DNA from: Streptomyces mutomycini
Lineage (GTDB): Bacteria; Actinomycetota; Actinomycetes; Streptomycetales; Streptomycetaceae
DNA: 37,066 nucleotides
NCBI RefSeq assembly: GCF_001700505.1
Contig: NZ_MAPV01000141.1
Location: forward strand, 1-37,066
Direction of reading: 5' to 3'
Positions 1 through 8,539 of this stretch are shown here, in pieces (within the stretch, counting starts at the first letter, position 1; each line of letters opens with the position of its first letter). Below the pieces are notes generated by a model. The model saw nothing but the letters and a program-made list of their open reading frames with translations. It did no database searches and was not told the DNA's origin. The position numbers and the translations under genes were made by a program.

Positions 1-400
1 CCGCGGTGCGCACCGCGGTGCCCGTGGCCGCGAAGACCGAGGCCAGCTTGGTGCCGGGGTCGTCCCCGAACACCTCGTCCCTGGCGGCCTGCGGGAACTT
101 CGCGGCGAGCAGGTTCGAACCGTTGATGTTGTTGACCACCCAGGAGGTGGACGGGCAGTAGTGGGACAGCGCCTTGGCGACCTCGCTCAGGGTGCGGACG
201 TCCGTCTCCAGTCCTCCGTAGGAGCTCGCGGTCCAGAGCCGGCTCACCTGCGAGTCGTCGATCGCGCGCACCGTGTCGTCGGGCAGCCTCCGCTCCCGCT
301 CCCCCGCGGCGACACCCTCCGCGAACACCGGCCCGAACTTGTGCACCCTGCCGACCAGTTCGGCTCGGAGTTGCAGCAGATCCGTTCGCTTGTACGTCAT
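1..400 (-). CDS. Acyl-CoA-dehydrogenase-like flavoprotein (partial, N-terminus only)
   Basis: The reading frame starts at ATG 398-400 and runs off the left window edge, so about 133 residues are visible. The protein begins MTYKRTDLLQLRAEL and contains a helical N-terminal region followed by a segment with SRLWTASSYGG and STSWVVNN. This resembles the N-terminal helical domain of acyl-CoA dehydrogenases and of the related two-component flavin monooxygenases that hydroxylate aromatic or polyketide substrates. The start lies two bases after the stop of the upstream gene at 403, so it is the distal gene of the same operon. A tailoring hydroxylase dependent on reduced flavin is more likely than a fatty-acid enzyme, given the P450 and FAD monooxygenases upstream. 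The catalytic region is outside the window, so the exact reaction cannot be judged. Confidence 0.7.
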   Translation of the reverse strand, partial: MTYKRTDLLQLRAELVGRVHKFGPVFAEGVAAGERERRLPDDTVRAIDDSQVSRLWTASSYGGLETDVRTLSEVAKALSHYCPSTSWVVNNINGSNLLAAKFPQAARDEVFGDDPGTKLASVFAATGTAVRTA

Positions 401-402
401 GG

Positions 403-792
403 TCACCAGTCCGGGCGCTCGGAAATGAGGTGGGTGTGGTCGTAGTAGTCCCGCCAGGCGCTGATCCGGCCGGCCCGCACCTCGAACGCCGCCATCACCT
501 TCAGGTGCTGCGCGATCGGGGTGCCGTCGACGCGGAACATGCTCTCGACCCGCTCGGTCAGGACGGTGTCCGCCGTGGAGGCCGTATGCCGGAACCTGAC
601 TTCCAGCCGTGCGAAGTCGGCCGGCAGGAGTGCGAGGATCTCCGCCTTTCCCCGGCACACCGGGGATCCGGGGTTCTCCCATACGCAGTCGTCGGTCAGG
701 CAGCTGTCCACGGTCTGCCTGACGTCGGCCGGAGTCGGTCCCATCCGCGTCAGGAAGTCGTGGACGACACGCTCGGCGTCGGTGGAGGGCAC
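403..792 (-). CDS. Limonene-1,2-epoxide-hydrolase-like / SnoaL-fold protein
   Basis: A 129-residue protein of the small alpha+beta barrel type that includes limonene-1,2-epoxide hydrolase (LEH) and polyketide cyclases. The LEH pattern is recognisable: an Arg-x-acid pair at R81-V-E83 (LERs usually have Arg-x-Asp) and a WRDYYD motif with D115 at the place of the second catalytic Asp. The Asp-to-Glu change at 83 is a difference from the characterised limonene enzyme, so activity should not be assumed. The gene lies 2 bases downstream of the FAD monooxygenase at 795-2585 and 2 bases upstream of the flavoprotein at 1-400, so the three are almost certainly co-translated. A natural role is opening or rearranging an epoxide made by one of the cluster's oxygenases; this is inferred from position. 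Confidence 0.8.
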   Translation of the reverse strand: MPSTDAERVVHDFLTRMGPTPADVRQTVDSCLTDDCVWENPGSPVCRGKAEILALLPADFARLEVRFRHTASTADTVLTERVESMFRVDGTPIAQHLKVMAAFEVRAGRISAWRDYYDHTHLISERPDW

Positions 793-794
793 GC

Positions 795-2585
795 TCAGCT
801 CCCGGTGGTCGTCGCGTCGAAGTGGCCGAGGGCACGCCGGAGCGCCGCGTCGAGTTCCTGGTCGGCGCGCGGGCCCGCGTGGGTGCGGCGCCAGGCGACG
901 TGCTGGTCCGGCCGTACGAGGACGGCACCGTCGTCCTCGGTCCCCCGCACCCTGGCCCAGGCGCCCTCGGCGTCCCAGTAGTCCGCCGCATCCGGGCTGC
1001 TCCCGATGGACACCACGGTGAGCGCCACCCCATACGTGTCCGCGGCCTTCTTGGCCACGACGGTCCAGCCCTCGCTCAGCGGCCCGGTGATCAGCACGAA
1101 GCCGGCGTCGCCGCCGACGAGATCGTGCGTCGACACCCGGTTGTCACCGCGCAGCAGCCAGGCGTGCGGCAGCCGGTGCCCAGGCCGGGTGAGCGGATGG
1201 TAGGTGGCGCCCATCGGGTCGCGGGGCGGCGGCGGGGTGCCGTCCGGGAGCACCGCGCCGTCCGCGTAGACGTGACCGAGCTCGATGTCGTGCGCCTGGT
1301 ACTCGATCCGCTGGGTGCCGAACACCTCACGCACCACGGCCCGCCGGGTCTCCCCCATCGGTGTGTCGGAGAGGAGTTCGCGGAAGTTGGAATGCGTGGC
1401 CTCCGGTTGTCCGGGCACCATGCCGAGGCTCGCGAACAGCACCCCGTAGTTGAGCAGGCTGGCCATCGACCAGCTCACGTTGCGTGCCGCGACGGGCAGC
1501 CGCTCCGACTCGTACGTGTCCAGCAGCGCGTCGCCTGCCTGGCCGCCGAACACGGCCCCGAGCTTCCACGCGAGGTTGTGCACGTCCTGGATCGCCGTGT
1601 TCAGCCCGCCTCCGGCGGCGGGCGGCTGCCGGTGCGCGGCATCTCCGGCGAGGAAGACCCGGCCGGCCCGGAAGGACCTGGCCACCACCGCCTCCGGCCG
1701 GTACTCGCTGACGTGGCGGACCCGCACGCTCAGGTCCTCGGGCAGCTTGAGCAGTTCGCGTACCCGCGTGGCGATCGCATCCGTTCCGAGGTCCACCGCG
1801 GCACCGGGCGGCACCCGGAAGTGCAGCGCCCATTCCTCGGAGGCCAGGCCCCATTCGGGTCCGGTCGCGACGACCACGGAGACCTCACCGTCGGGGCTGA
1901 TGATGTGGGTCATCAGCACCGAGTCACCGCTCCACCAGCGCGACAGGTCCGCGCTGAAGTGGACCGAGATGATGGTGAAGGCGCCCCCGGCACCGTCCAT
2001 CGGAATGCCGAGCGACCTGCCGATGCTCCTGCCGCCGTCGGCTCCCAGGAGGTAGCGGGCGCGGACGACGCGTTCCTGGCCGGTGGACCGGTCGGTGATC
2101 CGCGCGGTGACCCCGTCCTCGTCCTGGCTGAACCCCGTCATCTCGTGACCGAAGAGCAGGCTGGACGGTGCCCGGTGCTCCGCGTGCCGGCGCAGCAACG
2201 GCTCGAGCCGGTGCTGCGGGAGGTTGGTCGAGGGGCCGGGGCTGTCGGCCGCGTAGGGCCCGGCAGTGCTGCCTCCGCCGAAGGCGTCCATCCGGTGCAG
2301 TTCCCGCGCGTCCAGCGGGCCGTCTCCTGCCAGCGAGGTCCGCCAGGCGACCTCGCTCATGTTGGCCTGCGGAGCGCTCATCCCGTAGACGTCGTCGGCG
2401 ATTGCGTGCTGCCGGAAGATCTCCATGGTGCGTTGGTTCAGGTAGTGCGCCCTCGGGAGGACCGATGTCGACTCGCGACGCTCCACCAGCAGGTGGCGCA
2501 CACCCACGTCGGACAGCAGGACCGAGGCGGCCAGTCCACAGCCTCCACCACCGACTATCAGGACCGGCACGTCTACGTCACGCAT
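795..2585 (-). CDS. Class A FAD-dependent aromatic-type monooxygenase
   Basis: 596 residues, the usual length for phenol-hydroxylase-like FAD monooxygenases with a C-terminal thioredoxin-like domain. The N-terminal dinucleotide-binding loop VGGGGCGLAASVLL is near residue 12. The DG motif (GADGGRSIGRSLGI) is in the middle, and the second FAD motif reads RVFLAGDAAHRQPPAAGGG. The ATG at 2585 is preceded by an AGGGGG ribosome binding site. It would use NADPH and O2 to hydroxylate or epoxidise an electron-rich ring, in the cytosol. It sits between the ferredoxin (2628-2846) and the epoxide-hydrolase-like gene, all on one strand, so it is a tailoring step of the region 1 pathway. The substrate is unknown; an indole or prenylated aromatic would fit the neighbours. 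Confidence 0.88.
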   Translation of the reverse strand: MRDVDVPVLIVGGGGCGLAASVLLSDVGVRHLLVERRESTSVLPRAHYLNQRTMEIFRQHAIADDVYGMSAPQANMSEVAWRTSLAGDGPLDARELHRMDAFGGGSTAGPYAADSPGPSTNLPQHRLEPLLRRHAEHRAPSSLLFGHEMTGFSQDEDGVTARITDRSTGQERVVRARYLLGADGGRSIGRSLGIPMDGAGGAFTIISVHFSADLSRWWSGDSVLMTHIISPDGEVSVVVATGPEWGLASEEWALHFRVPPGAAVDLGTDAIATRVRELLKLPEDLSVRVRHVSEYRPEAVVARSFRAGRVFLAGDAAHRQPPAAGGGLNTAIQDVHNLAWKLGAVFGGQAGDALLDTYESERLPVAARNVSWSMASLLNYGVLFASLGMVPGQPEATHSNFRELLSDTPMGETRRAVVREVFGTQRIEYQAHDIELGHVYADGAVLPDGTPPPPRDPMGATYHPLTRPGHRLPHAWLLRGDNRVSTHDLVGGDAGFVLITGPLSEGWTVVAKKAADTYGVALTVVSIGSSPDAADYWDAEGAWARVRGTEDDGAVLVRPDQHVAWRRTHAGPRADQELDAALRRALGHFDATTTGS

Positions 2586-2627
2586 GGGGTACCCCCTGGG
2601 GGTCGGTCGAACATCTGGCAGAGCAGG

Positions 2628-2846
2628 TCACTCATCGTGAGCCCGCGTTTCGTTCTCGTGCAGGGCGATGGCCGAGGCCGGGCAGCGCAGGGTCGCCGCC
2701 CGGACCGGCTCGTGCTCCCGCTCCGGTGGAGTCGCGTCGAGCAGGGTCACCGTGCCGTCCTCGTCGCGCTGGTCGAAGACCGCCGGTGCGATCAGCGCGC
2801 AGTTCCCGACCGCGAAGCACCGGCTCTCGTCGACCTCGATCCTCAT
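2628..2846 (-). CDS. 3Fe-4S type ferredoxin, P450 partner
   Basis: A 72-residue protein with the cysteine spacing of the short actinobacterial ferredoxins that feed cytochromes P450: C10, C16 and C55 followed by Pro (RCPASAI). The residue between the first two cysteines that would ligand a fourth iron is not a cysteine, so a 3Fe-4S cluster is expected. I chose the ATG at 2844-2846 (MRIEVDESR); another ATG four codons upstream at 2858 is equally possible. It lies 23 bases downstream of the P450 at 2870-4039, the standard pairing, and should carry electrons to that enzyme. Confidence 0.9.
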   Translation of the reverse strand: MRIEVDESRCFAVGNCALIAPAVFDQRDEDGTVTLLDATPPEREHEPVRAATLRCPASAIALHENETRAHDE

Positions 2847-2869
2847 CGTCTTCTCCATCGGCTGAAGGT

Positions 2870-4039
2870 TCACCAGGTGACCGGCAGGGCGTTCACACCG
2901 AAGACCAGCGCGTTGGTCCGGTAGTCGAGCTCGTCGAGCGGGACGGCCGGCCGCAGCGTGGGGAACCTGGTGAACAGCGCCGGCAGCGCGACGCGCAGCT
3001 CCATACGTGCCAACTGCTGGCCGAGGCACTGGTGCGGGCCGAAACCGAAGGTGAGGTGGCGCTGGACAGGACGCCGCACGTCCAGGTTGTCCAGGTCCTG
3101 GTCGGCCGCACCCAGGTCCCGGTTGGCGGCGAGTACGGACGCCACGACCCGCTCGTCCTCCTTGATCTTCTGGTCGCGTACGCAGATGTCTCCGGCCGCC
3201 TGACGCGGAAGGATGGCGGCCGGCGCGCAGTACCGCAGCAGCTCCTCGACGGCCCCGTCGGTCGCCGAGGGGTCGTCTCGTACCACTGCGAGCTGATCGG
3301 GGTGTCCAAGGAGCAGTGCGATGGCGGCCGACAGCGTGCTGGCGATCGTCTCGTGCCCGGCGATGAGCAGCATGTTGCCGATACCCGCCAGTTCGCTGTC
3401 GGTCAGCTCGCCGCCGAAGTCACGCACCACACGGCCCAGTACGTTGTCGCCCGGGCTCTCCCGGTGGCGTGCCACGAGACCGGCCATGTAGGCCTCCATC
3501 TCGGCCGCCTGCCGCATCTGCACCTCGCGGCTCGTGTTGAAGTCCAGTGCGACCGCGGTGCGGTGCTGGAAATCCTCACGGTCGGCGTAGGGCACACCCA
3601 GCAGTTCGCAGATGACCAGCGTCGGGATGGGGGTGCAGAAGTGCTTCACCAGGTCCGCGCCCTGACCGGCCTGCGCCACCGTGTCCAGGGCGGACTCGAC
3701 GACGCCCTCGATCTGCGGCCGGAGTTCCCGCGCCCGCTTGGTCGTGAACGAGCCGGTCAGCATGCGCCGCAGGCGGGAGTGTTCAGGGCCGTCGTAACTC
3801 AACAGGTTGCCGGCCTGGTACGGCATGGACCCGCCCATGCGCAGCTGGTCGTCCGCGAGCACGCTCTTGACGTCCTCGTACCGGGTGACGACCACCGCGT
3901 CGAAATCGCCCAGCAGCGGGCTGGGTACCGTGACCCGGCGCAACTCCTCGTCCTTCTGGGCCTCGTACAGTTCCGGAACGGGAGCGAACGGGCATCCGGC
4001 GGCTCGTCCCCCGATGGGGATCGCTGTGGAGTCGGTCAT
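2870..4039 (-). CDS. Cytochrome P450 monooxygenase
   Basis: 389 residues, typical of soluble bacterial class I P450s. The I-helix oxygen-activating motif AGHET is at 227-231, the ExxR of the K-helix at E266-R269, and the heme loop FGFGPHQCLG has the thiolate Cys338. The ATG at 4039 was chosen because the protein then begins MTDSTAIPIGG and is preceded by an AAAGG site; an in-frame extension upstream is GC-rich and unlike P450 N-termini. The ferredoxin follows within 23 bases. It is separated from the prenyl synthase upstream by about 250 bases, so it may also have its own promoter. It most resembles CYP105/107-type tailoring enzymes in general layout; the substrate cannot be read from sequence. 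Confidence 0.93.
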   Translation of the reverse strand: MTDSTAIPIGGRAAGCPFAPVPELYEAQKDEELRRVTVPSPLLGDFDAVVVTRYEDVKSVLADDQLRMGGSMPYQAGNLLSYDGPEHSRLRRMLTGSFTTKRARELRPQIEGVVESALDTVAQAGQGADLVKHFCTPIPTLVICELLGVPYADREDFQHRTAVALDFNTSREVQMRQAAEMEAYMAGLVARHRESPGDNVLGRVVRDFGGELTDSELAGIGNMLLIAGHETIASTLSAAIALLLGHPDQLAVVRDDPSATDGAVEELLRYCAPAAILPRQAAGDICVRDQKIKEDERVVASVLAANRDLGAADQDLDNLDVRRPVQRHLTFGFGPHQCLGQQLARMELRVALPALFTRFPTLRPAVPLDELDYRTNALVFGVNALPVTW

Positions 4040-4138
4040 GAAATCGCCTTTCTGTTCATCAGGAGGTGGGACACAGACACCATCCGGCCGCCACGGAGTG
4101 GCGTCCGGGGTGAGCGGGGGCGTTCCAGAGCCACGACG

Positions 4139-4159
4139 CTCCCGCGTCCTGCGCGGGAG
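4139..4159 (-). terminator. Intergenic hairpin between prenyl synthase and P450 genes
   Basis: A perfect 8-base-pair stem (4139-4146 with 4152-4159) with a 5-base loop sits in the 249-base gap between the prenyl synthase stop at 4289 and the P450 start. It has no T-run, as is common in high-GC actinobacteria. It could attenuate transcription into the P450 or be incidental. The rest of the gap shows two copies of GGCCGGCC and no gene. Confidence 0.3.
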
Positions 4160-4288
4160 TGCCGCTCGCCGGCTTTCCCTCACGTCACCCCTTCGGCCGG
4201 CCCTGCCCCGGTACTGCTCGGACGGAGGAACGCGGCCGGCCCGGGGCGTGGCGGAGCGGTTGCGCACCCTGCCGGGCGAGGCGCCGCG

Positions 4289-5314
4289 TCACAGCTGCCT
4301 GCCCACGATGAACCCGGCGACCTCCAGCAACTCGCCGAGCACGTCGTCCGGGGTCCCGGTGGCCGTGATGCGCTGCTCCGCCGCGGCGATCTGACGGGCG
4401 GCCTCGTCCTGCGCCCAGTCCCGTCCTCCCGCACGTTCCACGAGCTCGGTGACGCGCTGGACGGTGCGCTCGGTCATCGGCTCCGGACCCAGGTACAGGG
4501 CGCGAAGCTCATCCGCACCGGGTGAGTTCAGCGCGGCCACCACGGGCAGGGACTTCTTGCGGACGCGCAGGTCGGCTCCCACCTGTTTCCCGGACCTGTC
4601 CGGATCGCCCCAGATGCCCAGCAGGTCGTCGGCGAGCTGGAAGGCGAGCCCGATGTGTGCGCCGAACGCGTCCAGCCCTTCGATCAAAGACCGTTCCGCG
4701 CCGACCAGTTCCGCCCCGAGCGCACAGGCGCACCCGAGCAGTGCGCCTGTCTTGTCGCCGGCCATACGCAGGCACTCGCCCAGGGTCACGTCGTCGCGTC
4801 GTTCGAACTCGACATCGGAGGTCTGGCCGTCGATCATCCGCTGGGTGGCGGTCATCAGCGACACGGTGGCGGAAGTGGCACCCGCAGCCGGCGCGGCCAG
4901 CAGCACGGACGTGGCCGCGGTGACCATCGCGTCACCGGCCAGGATCGCGCTCGGAACGCCGAAGACCGTCCACGCGGTGGCCCTGCCGCGTCTCGTCTCG
5001 TCGGCGTCCATGATGTCGTCGTGCAGCAGTGAGAAGTTGTGCACCAGCTCCACGGCCAGTGCGGCGGGAAGGCCCTCCGCGTCCGTCGCGCCCGCCGCCC
5101 GCGCCGACAGCAGCGCCAGGGTGGGCCGGAGCATCTTCCCGCCCCAGGTACCGGTCGGCCGGCCCTCGGCGTCCGCCCATCCGAAGTGGTAGTGGGCGAT
5201 CCGGCTCATCTCCGGCCCCAGGTGGGAGTTGACGGCGTCCCGCAGGGCAGGGCCCAGCATCGTCCGCCCGGTGTCGAGCACCGGGGTGAGTCCCCTGGTC
5301 GGTGTCGTCGTCAT
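4289..5314 (-). CDS. Isoprenyl diphosphate synthase (GGPP/FPP-type)
   Basis: 341 residues when started at ATG 5312-5314 (MTTTPTRGL); longer in-frame forms have a Pro/Arg/Cys-rich N-terminus not seen in the family. All substrate-binding motifs of a working trans-prenyl synthase are present: GGKMLRP at 58-64 (IPP binding), the first Asp-rich motif DDIMD at 99-103 followed by RRG, and the second at DDLLG 229-233 (FQLADDLLGIWGDP), a form common in actinobacterial GGPP synthases. Phe94 five residues before the first Asp motif leaves C15 or C20 product length undecided. It probably makes the prenyl diphosphate donor for the second, atypical enzyme at 7501-8490. Same strand and likely same transcript as its neighbours; the gap to the upstream stop is 127 bases. 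Confidence 0.9.
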   Translation of the reverse strand: MTTTPTRGLTPVLDTGRTMLGPALRDAVNSHLGPEMSRIAHYHFGWADAEGRPTGTWGGKMLRPTLALLSARAAGATDAEGLPAALAVELVHNFSLLHDDIMDADETRRGRATAWTVFGVPSAILAGDAMVTAATSVLLAAPAAGATSATVSLMTATQRMIDGQTSDVEFERRDDVTLGECLRMAGDKTGALLGCACALGAELVGAERSLIEGLDAFGAHIGLAFQLADDLLGIWGDPDRSGKQVGADLRVRKKSLPVVAALNSPGADELRALYLGPEPMTERTVQRVTELVERAGGRDWAQDEAARQIAAAEQRITATGTPDDVLGELLEVAGFIVGRQL

Positions 5315-5441
5315 GAGCCCCACCGGCCACCCGCACGGCGGACGAGGAATCGGGAGGCCGCCCGGGGCACGTCCGCACAGGGACGGTCCGGGAACGCACT
5401 GGCGTGTCGCATGGTGCACCTTCGCTGTCGGCTCGTGATGG

Positions 5442-7472
5442 TCACGGCGTGGGCAGGTCACGAGAAGTCGGCCGGGCCGTCCTCAGCAGCACCCGCCGCA
5501 GGACCTGGGGAGAGGTGAGCAGACTGTGGGGCGGGTTCAGCAGGAAGAGGACGTCACGATTGGCCGCACACACGACCGGATCGCTCGGTACGTGAGCGCG
5601 CACACGGCTGAGGTAGCGATTCAGCAGCCGGGCGACGGGGCCGGTCCGCACCGCGTTGCCGATGGCTCCCGGCATCGGACTGTCCGCGCCCGTCGCGACG
5701 GCCCACGCCGCGTGAGAGGACCGCAGCACCGCCCGCTGAAGGACGTGCGCCGAGGGGGTGCCTCCGCCGGCCAGTACGTCCCTCAGGGCGACCGCGTTCA
5801 GGGCCGCCACGGACAGGCCCTGGCCGTAGACGGGGTTGAACGCGCACAGCGCGTCCCCGATGACGAGCAGCCCGGTGGCGCCCCGTCCCCGACGGTCGTA
5901 GCGGCGGCGCCGGTTGGCGGTGTGGCGGTATCCCACGGGCCGGGCGACCGGGCGTGCCGCGCTCAGCCATTTGTAGGGAGCGGGGTGCGGCAGCCGGTCG
6001 GCGAAGTCGACGAACCCCTCCGGGTCGGTGGGCGGCGCCTGGCCCCGCGGCCCGGACAGGGTGACCGACCAGCGGCCGCCCTCGACGGGCAGGATGATGG
6101 CGCCGAAGGGCTGCTCCGCGTCCGGCACGACGTAGAAGCCCCTGAGATCCTCGGCCGGGTCGTCGGCGTGGAAGACGCACGTGGCGTACGCCCGTCCCGT
6201 CTCCACCACCTCTTCGGCGGGGGGCCGGTCACCCAGTTCGGTCAGCCACCGGGGCGTACGGCTGCCCCTCCCCGTGGCGTCCACCACCAGGTCGGCCGTG
6301 AGTTCCTGAGGGCTGCCATGTTCGACGCCGCGGTCCCGGACCACGACGCCGGTGATGTGACCCGGCCGGCCGAGCAGGCCCGTCGTCTCGACCCCGGTGC
6401 GGACCTCGATGCGGGAGTCGGCCAGGACGTGCCGGCGAACGTGGTTCTCCAGGAAGGGACGCGACGGGGTCATGATCGGAGCCGAGGGGTTGCGGCGTGA
6501 TATCCACTGGCCCGCCTGCCACACCCCGAGGTCTCCCGGCACCGCCACCCGCGGAGCGCCCGCATCCGTGAGCTCGGGCAGCAGCCCGGGCAGCAGCTCG
6601 TCCAGCGCGTTCATCCCGCTGGTCAGCAGGACATGGGTATGACGCGACTGCGGCACGCCCGCACGGGGACCGGGGCTCTGCTCGTAGTGGTCGCGTTCCA
6701 GTACGGTCACCCGTCGGGCGTGGTCCGCGAGGACGTGCGCGGTCAGCAGTCCCGCCACGCTGCCGCCCACCACGACCACGTGTCCCAGCGAGGGCCGCGC
6801 GGACGAGGGCCGCGCGGACGACGATGACAGTGGCTGGGCGTCAGGGGAGTCCTCGTGGTCAGGCCGCGACGACGCGGCGGCCGGCTCCGCACCTGCCGGC
6901 TCCGCACCCGCCGGTACGTCGCCGAGCCGGGCTGCCAGGAAGCGGGCACCGGAGGTCTCGCCCGTGCCCGGCCGGTCTCCGAGCATGTGGTCGACCAGTT
7001 CCAGGTGTGTGCTCCGCCACCGCCCCACGGCGGCGCCCAGCTCGCCGAGCCGCTGTGCCTCCTGTGGCGAACGGTCGTCGGCACCGTGCTTCGTCAGGCG
7101 CCTGACCCGCGAGAACAGTTCCTTGAACTGCTCCGAGTCCAGCCCGCTCGCCGTGCCGAACCGGTCCCGGAACCGGAGGAAGTCCTCCCGGCGCAGTGTG
7201 CGGTGCAGGAGCGTCAACTGCCCTGCGAGGGCGTCCACCAGCCGCGCCGCCCGCTCCACGCGCTGGGAGAAGCACTGCTGCCCGCACCGGTGGGCGTCGA
7301 TGTGTCTCAGGTCGACGAGGACCTGGCTGAGCAGCGTCTCGGACGCCTGGTGCACCACGATGAAGAGCCGCTCACTGTCGCTCAGGTCCCGCTGCTCCGC
7401 CGGTGTGAGCGGCTGCTGCAACGAGAGCAGTTCGTCCAGACGCAAGTACGTCGCATAGGTCGGGGAGGTCAT
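5442..7472 (-). CDS. Fusion: tryptophan-2,3-dioxygenase-like domain + FAD monooxygenase
   Basis: A 676-residue two-domain protein. Residues 1-187 match the helical heme dioxygenase fold of tryptophan 2,3-dioxygenase (TDO): YATYLRLDELLSLQ, VVHQASETLL with His41 (substrate-side His), FRDRFGTASG with Arg102 (the position that binds the tryptophan carboxylate), WRSTH with His156 at the heme-ligand position, and GTGETSGARFL close to the family GTGGSSG. Residues 187-230 are a low-complexity linker with the repeats AGAEPAGAEP and ARPSSARPS. Residues 231-676 are an FAD monooxygenase of the epoxidase/halogenase-like type, with VVVVGGSVAG at 232-241 and LLVIGDALCAFNPVYGQG as second FAD motif. The start (7472) has a GAGGAG site 9 bases upstream. 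The pairing suggests oxidation of an indole or tryptophan unit and epoxidation of a prenyl chain; that is inference. Confidence 0.85.
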   Translation of the reverse strand: MTSPTYATYLRLDELLSLQQPLTPAEQRDLSDSERLFIVVHQASETLLSQVLVDLRHIDAHRCGQQCFSQRVERAARLVDALAGQLTLLHRTLRREDFLRFRDRFGTASGLDSEQFKELFSRVRRLTKHGADDRSPQEAQRLGELGAAVGRWRSTHLELVDHMLGDRPGTGETSGARFLAARLGDVPAGAEPAGAEPAAASSRPDHEDSPDAQPLSSSSARPSSARPSLGHVVVVGGSVAGLLTAHVLADHARRVTVLERDHYEQSPGPRAGVPQSRHTHVLLTSGMNALDELLPGLLPELTDAGAPRVAVPGDLGVWQAGQWISRRNPSAPIMTPSRPFLENHVRRHVLADSRIEVRTGVETTGLLGRPGHITGVVVRDRGVEHGSPQELTADLVVDATGRGSRTPRWLTELGDRPPAEEVVETGRAYATCVFHADDPAEDLRGFYVVPDAEQPFGAIILPVEGGRWSVTLSGPRGQAPPTDPEGFVDFADRLPHPAPYKWLSAARPVARPVGYRHTANRRRRYDRRGRGATGLLVIGDALCAFNPVYGQGLSVAALNAVALRDVLAGGGTPSAHVLQRAVLRSSHAAWAVATGADSPMPGAIGNAVRTGPVARLLNRYLSRVRAHVPSDPVVCAANRDVLFLLNPPHSLLTSPQVLRRVLLRTARPTSRDLPTP

Positions 7473-7500
7473 CAGGCCAGCTCCTCGGGGTGGGGCCGCG

Positions 7501-8490
7501 CTACACCAGGCGACCGGGCACGGTGAGATCCGCCAGCGCGTCCCGGTGGATGCCGGGCGGCAGGCCTTCCAACGCCGTCGTGGCCAGCCGGACATGGCGG
7601 TGCGAGACCTCGCGCGCCGCCTCTGTCCCTTCGTACGCGTCGACCAGCTCGACCATGGCCTCGTAGCGTGTGTCGACCGGTACGGAGGTGTCGGCGAGCA
7701 GGCGCTCGATGCGCCGTTGCTGTTGTGCGGAGGCACGTTCGTGGGCGAGCAGCACCGGCAGGGTGGGCCGGCCGTTGCGGACGTCGGACACGTTGGGCTT
7801 GCCTGCCCGCGTTCCGTCGTAGGCCATCAGGTCGTCGCGGATCTGGTACGCGATACCCAGCTGATCGCTGTACTCGCTGAGGGCCCCCAGGCACCTGTCG
7901 TCGGCCCCTCCCAGGGTGGCGCCGACACCGCAGGCCATCCACAGCAGAGCACCGCTCTTGTCCGCGATCATGCTGAGGTATTCCTCGACGGAGCAGATGC
8001 CGCGACTCATCCGGATCTCGCTGAGGGCCGCGTCCCCGATGCGTACTCCGGCCTTGGACAGGACCGCCAGCGCCTGCGCGACCCGCGCGGGGGGCGCCCC
8101 GGCATCATGGCACTCGGCCAGGGCGGCGAAGCCGTGGAAGAACAGCCCGTCGCCTCCGACGATCGCGGCCGACTCCCCGAACACCGTGTGCGCGGCCGCC
8201 TTGCTGCGCCGCTCCGGGTCGCTGTCGATGATGTCGTCATGCATCATCGCGCCGACCTGCACACATTCAAGGGCCACCGCTGCGGGAAGGACAGTGGCTA
8301 TGTCGCCTCCCACCGCGAGACTGGAACGGATCACCAGCCAGGGGCCCATCATCTTGCCGAAGGGCATCAGTCCGTACCGTACGAGTTCGTCGAGGCCCGA
8401 AACGTCATCCGGCCACCGGCCCTCGACCTCGGCCCGCACGATTGCTGCCACCTCGGGATCAGCGACCTGAGGAACGTCGATGTCGGTCAT
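7501..8490 (-). CDS. Isoprenyl-diphosphate-synthase-like prenyltransferase with altered IPP site
   Basis: 329 residues of the trans-isoprenyl diphosphate synthase fold. The allylic-substrate motifs are kept: DDIID at 85-89 followed by RR, and DDLMA at 219-223. The IPP-binding GGKxxRP motif is degraded to FGKMMGP at 44-50, losing the Arg, and the usual RRG after the first Asp motif reads RRSKAA. In this family such changes go with enzymes that transfer a prenyl group to another acceptor, such as indole in indole-terpenoid pathways. Together with the TDO-like fusion 28 bases downstream, prenylation of an indole compound is a reasonable guess, but sesterterpene or polyprenyl synthesis cannot be excluded. 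It is the first gene of the minus-strand biosynthetic run; upstream of its ATG is TAACGT at about 8498-8503, which might be a -10 element of a nearly leaderless transcript. Confidence 0.85.
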   Translation of the reverse strand: MTDIDVPQVADPEVAAIVRAEVEGRWPDDVSGLDELVRYGLMPFGKMMGPWLVIRSSLAVGGDIATVLPAAVALECVQVGAMMHDDIIDSDPERRSKAAAHTVFGESAAIVGGDGLFFHGFAALAECHDAGAPPARVAQALAVLSKAGVRIGDAALSEIRMSRGICSVEEYLSMIADKSGALLWMACGVGATLGGADDRCLGALSEYSDQLGIAYQIRDDLMAYDGTRAGKPNVSDVRNGRPTLPVLLAHERASAQQQRRIERLLADTSVPVDTRYEAMVELVDAYEGTEAAREVSHRHVRLATTALEGLPPGIHRDALADLTVPGRLV

Positions 8491-8539
8491 GCACTCGACG
8501 TTAGGGAGGCCGTACCGGGGCTGTCGTCACCGATGGCCG

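Noticed and set aside
822..4525. Long plus-strand open frames over the P450, ferredoxin and monooxygenase genes (up to 785 codons).
   Set aside because: Their translations are Arg/Pro/Gly-rich with no domain, have no ribosome binding site and mirror recognised minus-strand genes; this is normal for very GC-rich DNA.
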